This document shows positions 1-7,465 of a stretch of 64,000 nt of DNA, in pieces. Position numbers and translations under genes: made by a program. The stretch lies in contig JACKKF010000004.1 of assembly GCA_020637555.1 (NCBI GenBank), positions 186,001 to 250,000 on the forward strand, read 5' to 3'. This DNA is from Rhodobacter sp. (GTDB taxonomy: Bacteria > Pseudomonadota > Alphaproteobacteria > Rhodobacterales > Rhodobacteraceae). The first letter of the stretch is position 1. The number at the start of each line of letters is the position of its first letter. Under the pieces are notes generated by a model. It saw nothing but the letters and a program-made list of their open reading frames with translations, searched no databases and was not told the DNA's origin.

Positions 1-48
1 ATGCAGCAGGAATTGCATGTCCTTCACGGGGGCGGAATAAATCGGCAT
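1..48 (-). CDS. acyl-CoA dehydrogenase, N-terminal fragment cut by the window edge
   Basis: Only the first 16 codons are visible; they translate to MPIYSAPVKDMQFLLH. This matches the typical N-terminus of a branch of alphaproteobacterial acyl-CoA dehydrogenases (fatty-acid beta-oxidation or DmdC-like), which commonly start MPIY-AP--DM-FLLH. A strong AGGAGAG ribosome site lies just upstream of the ATG. The gene follows a MerR regulator gene on the same strand at 86-478, so co-transcription is likely. The identification rests on a short but characteristic peptide; substrate cannot be told. Confidence 0.7.
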   Translation of the reverse strand, partial: MPIYSAPVKDMQFLLH

Positions 49-85
49 GGGGATCTCTCCTGTCAGAAAACGGCCCGCGGCGGGA

Positions 86-478
86 TCATTCGGCCGCGGG
101 TTTGAAAGCGGCGAGCAGTTCGGCGCCCTGGCCCAGCTGCGCGCGCAATTCGTCGATGGCTTCGGTCAGTTCGTCGCGCTGACGCTCCATCTGCGACAGC
201 CGCTCATGGGCGGCGGCGATGGTGCTCTTCAGTTGCTCGGCATTCTGGCCGCCGCGGTCATACATGTTCAGAAGCTGGCGCATTTCCTCCAGCGCAAAGC
301 CGAATCGCTTGCCGCGCAGGATCAGCTTCAGACGGCCCCGGTCGCGCCGCGTATAGAGGCGCTTCTGCCCCTGCCGGATCGGCGTCAGCAGTTCCTTGGC
401 TTCATAGAAGCGCAGCGTGCGCGGCGTCACGTCGAAGGCGTCGCACATCTGGCGAATGGTCATCAACTCGTGGTCCAT
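86..478 (-). CDS. MerR family transcriptional regulator
   Basis: This 130-residue protein has an N-terminal MerR winged helix (residues about 6-75, with the TIRQMCDAF and TPRTLRFYE signatures) and a C-terminal helix (about 80-120) expected to form the antiparallel coiled-coil dimer. No cysteine cluster for metal sensing is present, so a ligand such as an acyl-CoA is more likely, as for MerR regulators of beta-oxidation genes. It directly precedes the acyl-CoA dehydrogenase gene. A palindromic site at 553-567, about 75 bases upstream of its start, is a candidate operator. Effector and targets are inferred from context only. Confidence 0.85.
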   Translation of the reverse strand: MDHELMTIRQMCDAFDVTPRTLRFYEAKELLTPIRQGQKRLYTRRDRGRLKLILRGKRFGFALEEMRQLLNMYDRGGQNAEQLKSTIAAAHERLSQMERQRDELTEAIDELRAQLGQGAELLAAFKPAAE

Positions 479-552
479 GCATCCCTCGCAGTTCCGGAAC
501 CCTGGGTCCCTTGAACGCTAGATAGATCTGTTGACCGCAAGATGAAGGGGAG

Positions 553-567
553 TTGACGTTAACGTAA
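553..567. promoter_or_regulatory. palindromic operator candidate for the MerR regulators
   Basis: The sequence TTGACGTTAACGTAA contains the perfect 10-base palindrome ACGTTAACGT at 556-565. It lies in the 149-base gap upstream of the MerR gene at 86-478. It resembles motifs reported for LiuR-like MerR regulators of acyl-CoA and branched-chain amino acid catabolism. A second imperfect inverted repeat, GTCACG...CGTGAC, lies at 582-600. No binding data can be read from sequence. Confidence 0.45.
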
Positions 568-627
568 CCCCCGACGCAACGTCACGGATTTCTCGTGACC
601 CAGCGTCACGGCTGCGCCGGTCCGTGT

Positions 628-1008
628 TCAGTCCTCGGCGCCGGCTGACAGCGACTCGGCAAGGTCGCGCATGTTCTTCAGGTCCTCGATCACCTGGGCC
701 AGCTCCTCGCGCTGGCGCTGCAGCTCGATCATCTGGCGGTCGGCCATCTCGACAAAGGTCTTCATCTGCGGCTTGGTTCCGTGCTGTTCATAGATCAGCA
801 GCCACTGGCGCAGGTCTTCCAGAGCGAACCCATAGCGGCGACCGCGCATGATCAGGGTCATGCGGGCGACCTCGCGCGGGGTGTAGAAACGGTTGCGCCC
901 TTCCTTTTCAGGCTGAAGCAACTCGATATATTCGTAATATCGCAGCGTCCGGGGGGTGACCTCGAACCTGGCGCACATTTCCTTGAAGGTCAGTCGCGGT
1001 TCACTCAT
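628..1008 (-). CDS. MerR family transcriptional regulator, second paralog
   Basis: This 126-residue MerR-type protein is clearly related to the regulator at 86-478: it shares the pattern TFKEMCARFEVTPRTLRYYE, the RF/RLYTPRE-like beta-wing and the RGRRYGFALEDLRQ segment. The C-terminal third is a probable coiled coil. The ATG at 1006-1008 (MSEPRLTF) was chosen because the upstream in-frame sequence carries no family similarity. It is transcribed away from the thioesterase pair at 1196-2148, with which it shares a 187-base promoter gap. Tandem MerR paralogs beside an acyl-CoA dehydrogenase suggest control of acyl-CoA metabolism. Confidence 0.85.
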   Translation of the reverse strand: MSEPRLTFKEMCARFEVTPRTLRYYEYIELLQPEKEGRNRFYTPREVARMTLIMRGRRYGFALEDLRQWLLIYEQHGTKPQMKTFVEMADRQMIELQRQREELAQVIEDLKNMRDLAESLSAGAED

Positions 1009-1195
1009 CGCACGACGCCCGGCCTCCCTGCCTGTCAGAGTGGGATCAGCGTAAGGCGCGGCGGGGCCGGTGGCAACCGCCGTTTCGCATGTGCAAAATG
1101 CAAGCGGTGGCGGGGTGACGCCGCGCCGGGCCTTGCCTTTCCCGGTGAATTCGCGCCATCCCTTGAACAGAGGCGCCTTGCAGAAGGACAGCGCA

Positions 1196-1633
1196 ATGAC
1201 CGATCCCTCACCCGCGCAGCGTTTCATCGACGCGATTCCCCATGCCAGGGCGCTGGGCCTGCAACTGCAAGAGATCGCGGACGGCAAGGCGGTGATGACC
1301 ATGCCCTATGCCGAGGCGCTGATTGGCGACCCCGCGACCGGGGTGATCGCGGGTGGCGCGGTGTCGGCGCTGATGGACACCTGTTGCGGGGCGGCGGTGA
1401 TGTCCTATCCCGGCGCCCGCGGCACCGCGACGCTGGACCTGCGCATCGACTACATGCGCGCGGCGAAACCCGGACAGCGGATCATTGCCCGGGCCGAGTG
1501 CTTCCACGCCAGCCGCACCGTCGCCTTCGTGCGCGCCACCGCCCATGACGAGGACGAGGGACTGCCTGTCGCGACGGCCTCGGGGGCGTTCACGATGGAA
1601 TCGACGACCGCGAAACCGGAGGGCAAGGCATGA
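1196..1633 (+). CDS. PaaI-type hotdog thioesterase
   Basis: This 145-residue single hotdog protein carries the PaaI-family core IAGGAVSALMDTCCG (about 51-65), where the acidic residue on the central helix (Asp61) is the expected catalytic base, followed by the strand pattern TLDLRIDYMRAAKPG. It probably hydrolyses acyl-CoA thioesters, perhaps aromatic ones. The ATG at 1196 follows an AGAAGGACA ribosome site; upstream in-frame sequence is not hotdog-like. Its stop overlaps the next thioesterase by ATGA, which implies translational coupling and perhaps a hetero-oligomer. Substrate unknown. Confidence 0.8.
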   Translation: MTDPSPAQRFIDAIPHARALGLQLQEIADGKAVMTMPYAEALIGDPATGVIAGGAVSALMDTCCGAAVMSYPGARGTATLDLRIDYMRAAKPGQRIIARAECFHASRTVAFVRATAHDEDEGLPVATASGAFTMESTTAKPEGKA

Positions 1634-2148
1634 GCCAGCGTCCCCGCCCCGAGCCCGTCCAGATCATCAAGGAACGCCGTGACAAGGCCCTGCGTGCGCT
1701 GGTCGGCGGCATCCCCTATATCCGCTTTCTGGGCATCCGGTTCGACCGGCGCGGCGATGAATTGACCGCCGTCCTGCCGTTTGACGAAAAGCTGATCGGC
1801 AATCCGTATCTGCCTGCGATCCACGGGGGCGTGACCTCGGCCTTTCTGGAAATCACGGCGATGATCGAATTGTCCTGGTCCGGCCTGTGGGAGGAGATGG
1901 AAAAGGGCACCCTCGATCCCCGCGCGCTGGACGAGGCGCATCTGCCCCGGCTGCCCAAGACCATCGACTTCACCGTGGATTACCTGCGCTCGGGGTTGCC
2001 GCGCGATGCCTATGCGCGGGCCCGGGTGAACCGGTCCGGGCGGCGCTATGCCTCGGTCCATGTCGAGGCCTGGCAGGACAATCGCGCGCGGCTGTTCGCG
2101 CAGGCGACCGGGCATTTCCTGATCCCCGGCCGTGCCGCGCGGGACTGA
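1630..2148 (+). CDS. PaaI-type hotdog thioesterase, second of a coupled pair
   Basis: The 172-residue protein has the hotdog signature IHGGVTSAFLE (about 64-74) with HGG and an acidic residue (Glu74) on the catalytic helix, and the later strand TIDFTVDYLRSG. It is a thioesterase-superfamily protein and starts inside the stop codon of the preceding hotdog gene (ATGA). The MATE exporter starts three bases after its stop, so 1196-4046 probably forms one operon. The pair may act together, but this is inference from the overlap alone. Confidence 0.8.
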   Translation: MSQRPRPEPVQIIKERRDKALRALVGGIPYIRFLGIRFDRRGDELTAVLPFDEKLIGNPYLPAIHGGVTSAFLEITAMIELSWSGLWEEMEKGTLDPRALDEAHLPRLPKTIDFTVDYLRSGLPRDAYARARVNRSGRRYASVHVEAWQDNRARLFAQATGHFLIPGRAARD

Positions 2149-2151
2149 TCC

Positions 2152-3447
2152 ATGGCTGACCTGACCCACGCGCGCGTGCTGCGCATTGCGCTGCCGATCG
2201 TCGCAGCCAATGTGACCGTGCCGCTGCTGGGGCTGGTCGATACCGCCGTGGTCGGCCAACTGGGCGAGGCCGCGCCCATCGGCGCGGTGGGTCTGGGGGC
2301 GGTGATCCTGTCGGTGTTCTACTGGATGTTCGGCTTCCTCAGGATGGGGACGACCGGGCTGACCGCGCAGGCGCATGGTGCCGGTGACACCGGCGAAGCC
2401 GGCGCGATCCTGAAGCGCGGCCTGCTGATCGCGGGCGCGGCGGGGCTGGCGTTGATCGCGCTGCAACTGCCGCTGATCTGGGCGGCGTTCCGTGTCGCGC
2501 CCGGATCGGATCAGGTCGAGGGGATGGCGGCGACCTATCTGCACATCCGCATCTGGGGCGCGCCCGCGACAATCGCGATGTATGCCCTGACCGGCTGGCT
2601 GATCGCCATCGAACGCACCCGCGCGGTGCTGGTGCTGCAACTGGTGACCAACGGTGCCAATATCGCGCTGGACCTGTGGTTCGTGCTGGATCTGGGCTGG
2701 GGCGTCGAGGGGGTGGCCCTGGCCACGCTGATCGCGGAATGGTCCGGGCTGGCGCTGGGGCTCTGGATCTGCCGGGCGGGGCTGCTGGCCACCGGCGCGC
2801 GTGTTTTCGATGCGGTGCGGCTCCGGCGCATGGCCACGGTGAACGGGCATATCATGCTGCGGTCGATCCTGTTGCAGGGCTGTTTCACCGCTTTCCTGTT
2901 CCTGTCCTCGGGGCGGGGTGACCTGACCATTGCCTCGAACCAGATCCTGCTGCAGTTCCTGGAAATCACCGCCTATCTCCTGGACGGCTTCGCCTTTGCC
3001 GCCGAAACCCTGGTCGGGCAGGCGGTGGGGCGACGTGCGCGTCAGGGGCTGGCGCGGGCGGTGCGCCTCACCAGCCTGTGGGGGGCGGGGGGCGCGGTGC
3101 TGATGGGCGCGGTCTTTGCGCTGGCCGGCCCCTGGATCATCGACCTGATGACGACCGCGCCCGATGTGCGGACCGAGGCGCGGCTGTATCTGCCCTGGGT
3201 CGTGCTGGCGCCGGTTCTGGGCATCGCCGCCTGGATGTTCGACGGCATCTATATCGGTGCGACCTTCACGCGCGAAATGCTGATGACGGCGGCCTTTGCC
3301 GCGGCGACCTATGCCCTGTCGGTCTGGCTGACCTGGCCTTTGGGGAACCACGGGCTCTGGCTGTCGCTGATGATCTTCAATGTCGCGCGGGGGCTGTCGC
3401 AAGCGGCGCTCTATCCGCGCATTCCCCGCTCGCTGGATCCTGCATGA
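2152..3447 (+). CDS. MATE family efflux transporter (DinF/NorM type)
   Basis: This 431-residue protein has about 12 hydrophobic segments in two MatE halves and the family opening VLRIALPIVAANVTVPLLGLVDTAVVGQLG. MATE proteins export cationic compounds or organic acids by H+ or Na+ antiport across the inner membrane. It is closest in pattern to the DinF branch (short N-terminus, PI-----P--G--DT). It is preceded at three bases by the hotdog gene and overlaps the next gene by ATGA, so its expression is coupled to both neighbours. Substrate cannot be inferred. Confidence 0.88.
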   Translation: MADLTHARVLRIALPIVAANVTVPLLGLVDTAVVGQLGEAAPIGAVGLGAVILSVFYWMFGFLRMGTTGLTAQAHGAGDTGEAGAILKRGLLIAGAAGLALIALQLPLIWAAFRVAPGSDQVEGMAATYLHIRIWGAPATIAMYALTGWLIAIERTRAVLVLQLVTNGANIALDLWFVLDLGWGVEGVALATLIAEWSGLALGLWICRAGLLATGARVFDAVRLRRMATVNGHIMLRSILLQGCFTAFLFLSSGRGDLTIASNQILLQFLEITAYLLDGFAFAAETLVGQAVGRRARQGLARAVRLTSLWGAGGAVLMGAVFALAGPWIIDLMTTAPDVRTEARLYLPWVVLAPVLGIAAWMFDGIYIGATFTREMLMTAAFAAATYALSVWLTWPLGNHGLWLSLMIFNVARGLSQAALYPRIPRSLDPA

Positions 3448-4046
3448 CACCCGAACAGTTCTTTACCCGCGCCGATGGCAGCTACCGTTTCGCCCGCTGG
3501 GCCCGCCCCATCGTGCCCATCGTCTTTGGCGTGGACGATGCGACGCTGGCGGTCGTGAAGGGCGCGATCGAGGCCGTCGTGGCGCTGGCCGGTCACACGA
3601 TGGCCGAGACGGACCCCGAACAGGGCGCCAATCTGTTCATGTTCTTCTTTCGGGACTGGGACGAGGTGCTGGCGGTGCCCGATCTGGACCGGCTGGTCGG
3701 CGGGCTGACCCCGGCCATCGATCGGTTGAAGGCCCGGGATGCGAACCAGTATCGCGCCTTTCGCTTCGATGCGGATGGCGCGATCCGCGCGGCTTTCGTC
3801 TTTGTGCGCCTGGATGATGCCATGCGGGCGCTGCCAGCCGCGGATCTGGCGCTGTTGCAGGCGGTGCAGGTCATCCTGCTGTGGGGCGACACGGCCTTTC
3901 GCGATGCACCGCCGCTGGCCCGGGCCCATGGTGTCGCGGTGTTGCGGCCGGACGTGGCGGCCCTGATCCGCGCTGCCTATGATCCGGTCATGCCGGCGGT
4001 GGCGGGGGATGCCAGCCACGCGCTCAGGCTGGCGGCGCGCCTGTAG
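3444..4046 (+). CDS. conserved protein of unknown function
   Basis: A 200-residue soluble protein starts at the ATGA overlap with the MATE gene (MTPEQFFTRADGSYRFARWARP). It has no signal peptide, membrane helix or cysteine motif. Notable segments are PIVFGVDDATL (about 28-38), the aromatic-rich NLFMFFFRDWDEVLAVPD (about 64-81) and ANQYRAFRFDADGAIRAAF. I do not recognise the family. Codon use is like that of its neighbours and the start is fixed by the overlap, so it is a real gene in this operon. A function linked to export by MATE is possible but unproven. Confidence 0.7.
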   Translation: MTPEQFFTRADGSYRFARWARPIVPIVFGVDDATLAVVKGAIEAVVALAGHTMAETDPEQGANLFMFFFRDWDEVLAVPDLDRLVGGLTPAIDRLKARDANQYRAFRFDADGAIRAAFVFVRLDDAMRALPAADLALLQAVQVILLWGDTAFRDAPPLARAHGVAVLRPDVAALIRAAYDPVMPAVAGDASHALRLAARL

Positions 4047-4078
4047 CCCTGCCGCCTGCTTGGCTGTATCGTGACCTG

Positions 4079-4657
4079 ATGACCGACCCGCGCATCACCG
4101 CCTTTTTCGCTGACAGCGCCCATCCGGGGGCGCTGGCTGCGCTGCGGGCGCTTCTGCTGGGGGCCGGTCTGCAGGAGTCCTTCAAATGGCGGGGGCCATG
4201 CTATGGCGCGCATGGCGGGATCATCTGCACGATCTGGGGATTCCGGGACGCCGCCGCCCTCGGCTTTTTCAAGGGCGCGCTGCTCGACGACCCCCAGGCG
4301 CTGCTGGATCGCCCGGGCCCCAACAGCCGCGCCGTGCGCCTGTTGCGCTTCGCTGACGCCCTCGCGGTCCAGGCCGCCGCGCCCGCGATCCTGGGCTTTG
4401 TCGAACAGGCCGTCGCGAATGAGGCCGCCGGCCGCAAGGTCGATCTTCCGCCCGACGATTTCGACCTGCCAGAGGAATTGATCGCGGCCCTCGACGCCGA
4501 CCCCGGGTTGCAGGCGGCCTGGGACGCATTGACCCCGGGGCGCCGCCGCGGCTGGGTGCTGCATGTGGGGCAGGCCCGGCAATCCGCCACCCGATCCGCC
4601 CGCGTCGACAGGGCCCGTGACCGGATTCTCGCAGGCAAGGGCATGCACGACCGATGA
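4079..4657 (+). CDS. DUF1801 / YdeI-like protein
   Basis: The 192-residue protein combines an N-terminal DUF1801-like region (LRALLLGAGLQESFKWRGPCYG, about 22-43, and a GIICTIWGFRDAAALGFF strand) with a C-terminal YdeI/OmpD-associated helix pair (LPEELIAALDADPGLQAAWDAL and PGRRRGWVLHVGQAR). This family is small, cytoplasmic and biochemically uncharacterised. Its end overlaps ybgC by ATGA. The upstream gap of 32 bases suggests it belongs to the same transcript as the MATE gene, which places ybgC in a longer operon than usual. Confidence 0.75.
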   Translation: MTDPRITAFFADSAHPGALAALRALLLGAGLQESFKWRGPCYGAHGGIICTIWGFRDAAALGFFKGALLDDPQALLDRPGPNSRAVRLLRFADALAVQAAAPAILGFVEQAVANEAAGRKVDLPPDDFDLPEELIAALDADPGLQAAWDALTPGRRRGWVLHVGQARQSATRSARVDRARDRILAGKGMHDR

Positions 4658-5064
4658 GCGCCACGCACAGCTTCCCCGTGACCGTCTATTACGAGGATAC
4701 CGACCTCGGCGGTATCGTCTATCACGCGAATTATCTGAAATTCATCGAACGCGCCCGCTCGGACTGGGTGCGGGGGCTGGGCATCGACCAGAACGCCCTG
4801 CGCGCGCAGGGGATCGTCTTTGCGGTTCACCGGATCGAGGCCGATTTTCTCGCCCCCGCGCATCTGGATGACCGCCTGACGGTCTGGACCCGGCCAGAGC
4901 AGGCGACACCTGCGCGCATGGTGCTGGACCAGCAGGTCCTGCGCGGGCAGGCGGTGCTGTTTCGCGCCCGCGCCACGCTGGTTTGCATGACGGTGCAGGG
5001 TCGTCCACGCCGTCTGCCCCCGGAACTTGCTCATATCGGCGCAAAGATCGGCGGAATTGCGTAA
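4654..5064 (+). CDS. ybgC: acyl-CoA thioesterase YbgC
   Basis: This 136-residue 4-hydroxybenzoyl-CoA-thioesterase-type hotdog protein shows the YbgC signature YEDTDLGGIVYHANYL at residues 13-28, in which Asp17 is the expected catalytic residue. YbgC proteins hydrolyse short-chain or phospholipid-related acyl-CoA/ACP and are classically encoded beside tolQRAB-pal, as here. It overlaps the preceding gene by ATGA and is separated from tolQ by 105 bases that contain a promoter candidate, so tolQ may also be expressed independently. Confidence 0.9.
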   Translation: MSATHSFPVTVYYEDTDLGGIVYHANYLKFIERARSDWVRGLGIDQNALRAQGIVFAVHRIEADFLAPAHLDDRLTVWTRPEQATPARMVLDQQVLRGQAVLFRARATLVCMTVQGRPRRLPPELAHIGAKIGGIA

Positions 5065-5080
5065 CATTCGCGTTGTTCCA

Positions 5081-5110
5081 TTGGCGCCCGGCTTCAAAAA
5101 CCGCTAGAAT
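5081..5110 (+). promoter_or_regulatory. sigma70-like promoter candidate for the tol operon
   Basis: TTGGCG at 5081-5086 and TAGAAT at 5105-5110 are 18 bases apart, and lie 60 bases upstream of the tolQ start. The -10 hexamer matches the consensus at five of six positions and the -35 at the conserved TTG. It falls in the only gap between ybgC and tolQ. Confidence 0.5.
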
Positions 5111-5169
5111 CACTGCAAATGAGGGCGTCTCCGGGAAACAGACGCCCCGCATCCGAGCAGGACTTAGGC

Positions 5170-5865
5170 ATGGACACCGCTACTCTGGCACAGGCCAGCG
5201 ACATCGACTTTTCGCTCATCGCGCTGTTCTTGCGCGCGACATTTCTCGTCAAGATCGTGATGTTGCTGCTGATCGTGGCCTCGTTCTGGTCCTGGGGGAT
5301 CATCATTCAGAAGCATCTGGTCTTTCGGCGCGCGCGGGCGCAGGCCCAGGCCTTTGATGCCGCGTTCTGGTCCGGCGAACCGCTGGACGAGCTGTATCAA
5401 CGCATCGGCGCCAATCCCGCCAGCGGACCCGAGCGTGTGTTTTCCGCCGGCATGGCCGAATGGCAGCGATCGCACCGTCAGGACGGGGCGATGATCGCGG
5501 GTGCGGCGCAGCGCATCGACCGCAGCATGGACGTGGCCATCGACCGCGAGGCGCGGGACCTGAACGCGGGCCTGACCGTTCTGGCCTCGGTCGGGTCGGC
5601 CAGCCCGTTTGTCGGCCTCTTCGGCACGGTCTGGGGCATCAAGTCCGCGTTCGAGGAGATCGCCATGGCGCAGTCGACGAACCTGGCCGTCGTGGCGCCC
5701 GGCATCGCCGAGGCGCTGCTGGCCACGGGACTGGGCCTGCTGGCCGCGATCCCGGCGACGATCTTCTACAACAAGCTCACCGACGACAGCGACACCATTG
5801 CCTCGGGCTATGAACAGTTCGCGGATGAGTTCGGCACGCTTCTGTCGCGCAACCTGGACGCCTGA
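5170..5865 (+). CDS. tolQ: Tol-Pal system proton channel TolQ
   Basis: TolQ (231 residues) is the inner-membrane stator homologous to ExbB and MotA that, with TolR, converts proton motive force into movement of TolA. Three membrane segments are visible at about 20-45, 132-155 and 167-188, with the conserved GLFGTVWGI turn of the ExbB/TolQ family between the last two. The start at 5170 (MDTATLAQASDIDFSLIALF) fits family length. tolQ, tolR, tolA, tolB are separated by 3 to 4 bases or overlap, so they form one operon. Confidence 0.95.
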   Translation: MDTATLAQASDIDFSLIALFLRATFLVKIVMLLLIVASFWSWGIIIQKHLVFRRARAQAQAFDAAFWSGEPLDELYQRIGANPASGPERVFSAGMAEWQRSHRQDGAMIAGAAQRIDRSMDVAIDREARDLNAGLTVLASVGSASPFVGLFGTVWGIKSAFEEIAMAQSTNLAVVAPGIAEALLATGLGLLAAIPATIFYNKLTDDSDTIASGYEQFADEFGTLLSRNLDA

Positions 5866-5868
5866 GCG

Positions 5869-6345
5869 ATGGGTGCCCAGCTGATCCGCAGGCAGTCAGG
5901 GTCCGGCACGCGCCGCCGCCGCCGGGGCCACGCCGCCAAGATGGCCGAGATCAACGTCACGCCCATGGTGGACGTGATGCTGGTGTTGCTGGTGATCTTC
6001 ATGGTCGCCGCGCCGATGCTGGTGGTGGGAGTGCCGGTCGAATTGCCGCGATCGGCCGCCGGTGCGTTGCCCGCGCAACAAGAGGAACCGCTTTCGGTCA
6101 CGATCGGCGCCGACGGGTCGATCGCGCTGATGACAACCCCCATTGCCGCCGAGGATCTGATTCCCCGCCTGCAAGCCATTGCCGCCGAACGCGAAAACGA
6201 CCGGGTGTTCCTGCGCGCGGATGGTTCGATCCCCTATGAACGGGTTGTGCAGGTCATGGGCGCGCTGAACGCGGGCGGGTTCCACAACATCGGTCTGGTG
6301 ACCGAGACAGGCGGCCCCTCGTTCGGGGCCGATACGGGCCGGTAA
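5869..6345 (+). CDS. tolR: Tol-Pal system protein TolR
   Basis: TolR (158 residues) has a basic N-terminus (RRRRRGHAAKMAEINVTP), one membrane helix at about 34-53 carrying the conserved proton-path aspartate Asp35 (TPMVDVML), and a periplasmic ExbD/TolR domain ending in the usual PYERVVQVMGALNAGGFHNIGLVTE pattern. It partners TolQ as the stator subunit in the inner membrane. It starts three bases after tolQ. Confidence 0.95.
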   Translation: MGAQLIRRQSGSGTRRRRRGHAAKMAEINVTPMVDVMLVLLVIFMVAAPMLVVGVPVELPRSAAGALPAQQEEPLSVTIGADGSIALMTTPIAAEDLIPRLQAIAAERENDRVFLRADGSIPYERVVQVMGALNAGGFHNIGLVTETGGPSFGADTGR

Positions 6346-6349
6346 GACC

Positions 6350-7465
6350 ATGGTTCTGGCTGGGCAGATGCACTTGAACACGGGGCAGAAGGCCTCGATG
6401 GTGCTGCATGGCGGGCTGATCCTGTGGATTCTACTCTTCGATCTGTTCCACGCGCCTGACAGCGCATCCGAGCCCGAGGTGACCGAGGTCGCGCTGGTTT
6501 CCGCCAGTGAATTCGCGGCCATGACCGCTGCGACCCCCCCTCGGCCCGCGCCGGCGCCCGCGCCCCGGCCCACCCCGGCGCCGGCCCCGGTAGCCGTGAC
6601 GCCGCCGGCGGCCCAGCCCATCACGCCCCCGGCGCCGGTGACGCCCCCGCCGCCCGCGCCTGCGCCCCAGACCGAGCGCCCGCAAGCGGCCGTGATCGCG
6701 CCGACCACGACGCCCGAGGCCAGCCTGCGCCCCGTCCAGCGCCCGGCCGAGCGCGTCGCGCCCGAGGCCGCGCCGACGCCGGACCCGGCCGTGCGCACCG
6801 CACCGCGCGATCAGGCCGCCATCGTGCCCGATGCCACCGCTACCATAACCGCCCCCGAGGCCCAGGAGGCCACCCAGCGCGAGGCCGCGGCAACGGAAAC
6901 GGTGACCGAAAACACGCAGATTTCGGAAACCGAACCCGTTCGCCGCACGGCCACCGCGCCCGAGGTCAGCCTGCGTCCGCGCGCCCGTCCCGTGCGGGCC
7001 GAAGCGCCCGCCGCCGCCCCGGCGCCGGCCGCCACGCCGGCCCCCGCCGCCATTGAAACCCCTGCGACCCAGCCGCAGGATGACGGCCCCAGCGCCTCGG
7101 CCATCAATGATGCGCTGGCGCAGGCGCTGGCGGACCCCGTGGCGACCCTCAGCCAGGCCGATGCCGATGCGCTGCGCCTGAACATCGAAAGCTGCTGGAA
7201 TACCGGCATCCTGTCGACCGAGGCGCTGAACGTGGTCGTGACCATCGGCTTCGAGATGACGCAGGACGCCCGCCCCGTCGGCAGTTCGATCCACATGGTC
7301 TCGGCCACGGGGGGCAGCGCGGCGGCCCAGCAGGCAGCATTCGAAGCCGGGCGACAGGCCATCGTGCAATGTGGTATGGATGGCTATGGCTTGCCCCAGG
7401 ACCTGTATGACCAGTGGCGTCTGGTCGAGATCACCTTCAACCCAGCGCGAATGAGTACCCGATGA
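6350..7465 (+). CDS. tolA: TolA-like energy-transducing protein
   Basis: The 371-residue protein has one N-terminal membrane helix (about 20-36), a long low-complexity Pro/Ala/Thr/Glu linker (about 60-250) and a C-terminal domain (about 255-371) with paired cysteines (IESCWN, VQCGMDGYG) typical of TolA domain III. It links the TolQR motor to Pal/TolB across the periplasm. The linker is proline-alanine rich rather than the Lys/Ala helical type of enterobacteria, as is usual in Rhodobacterales. The first ATG at 6350 is four bases after tolR; an internal ATG at 6368 is an alternative start. Confidence 0.88.
   Translation: MVLAGQMHLNTGQKASMVLHGGLILWILLFDLFHAPDSASEPEVTEVALVSASEFAAMTAATPPRPAPAPAPRPTPAPAPVAVTPPAAQPITPPAPVTPPPPAPAPQTERPQAAVIAPTTTPEASLRPVQRPAERVAPEAAPTPDPAVRTAPRDQAAIVPDATATITAPEAQEATQREAAATETVTENTQISETEPVRRTATAPEVSLRPRARPVRAEAPAAAPAPAATPAPAAIETPATQPQDDGPSASAINDALAQALADPVATLSQADADALRLNIESCWNTGILSTEALNVVVTIGFEMTQDARPVGSSIHMVSATGGSAAAQQAAFEAGRQAIVQCGMDGYGLPQDLYDQWRLVEITFNPARMSTR

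Noticed and set aside
1450..3450. 666-codon open frame on the minus strand
   Set aside because: It is antisense to thioesterase and MATE genes with clear families; composition is Arg/Gln/His/Pro-rich, typical of GC-driven shadow frames.
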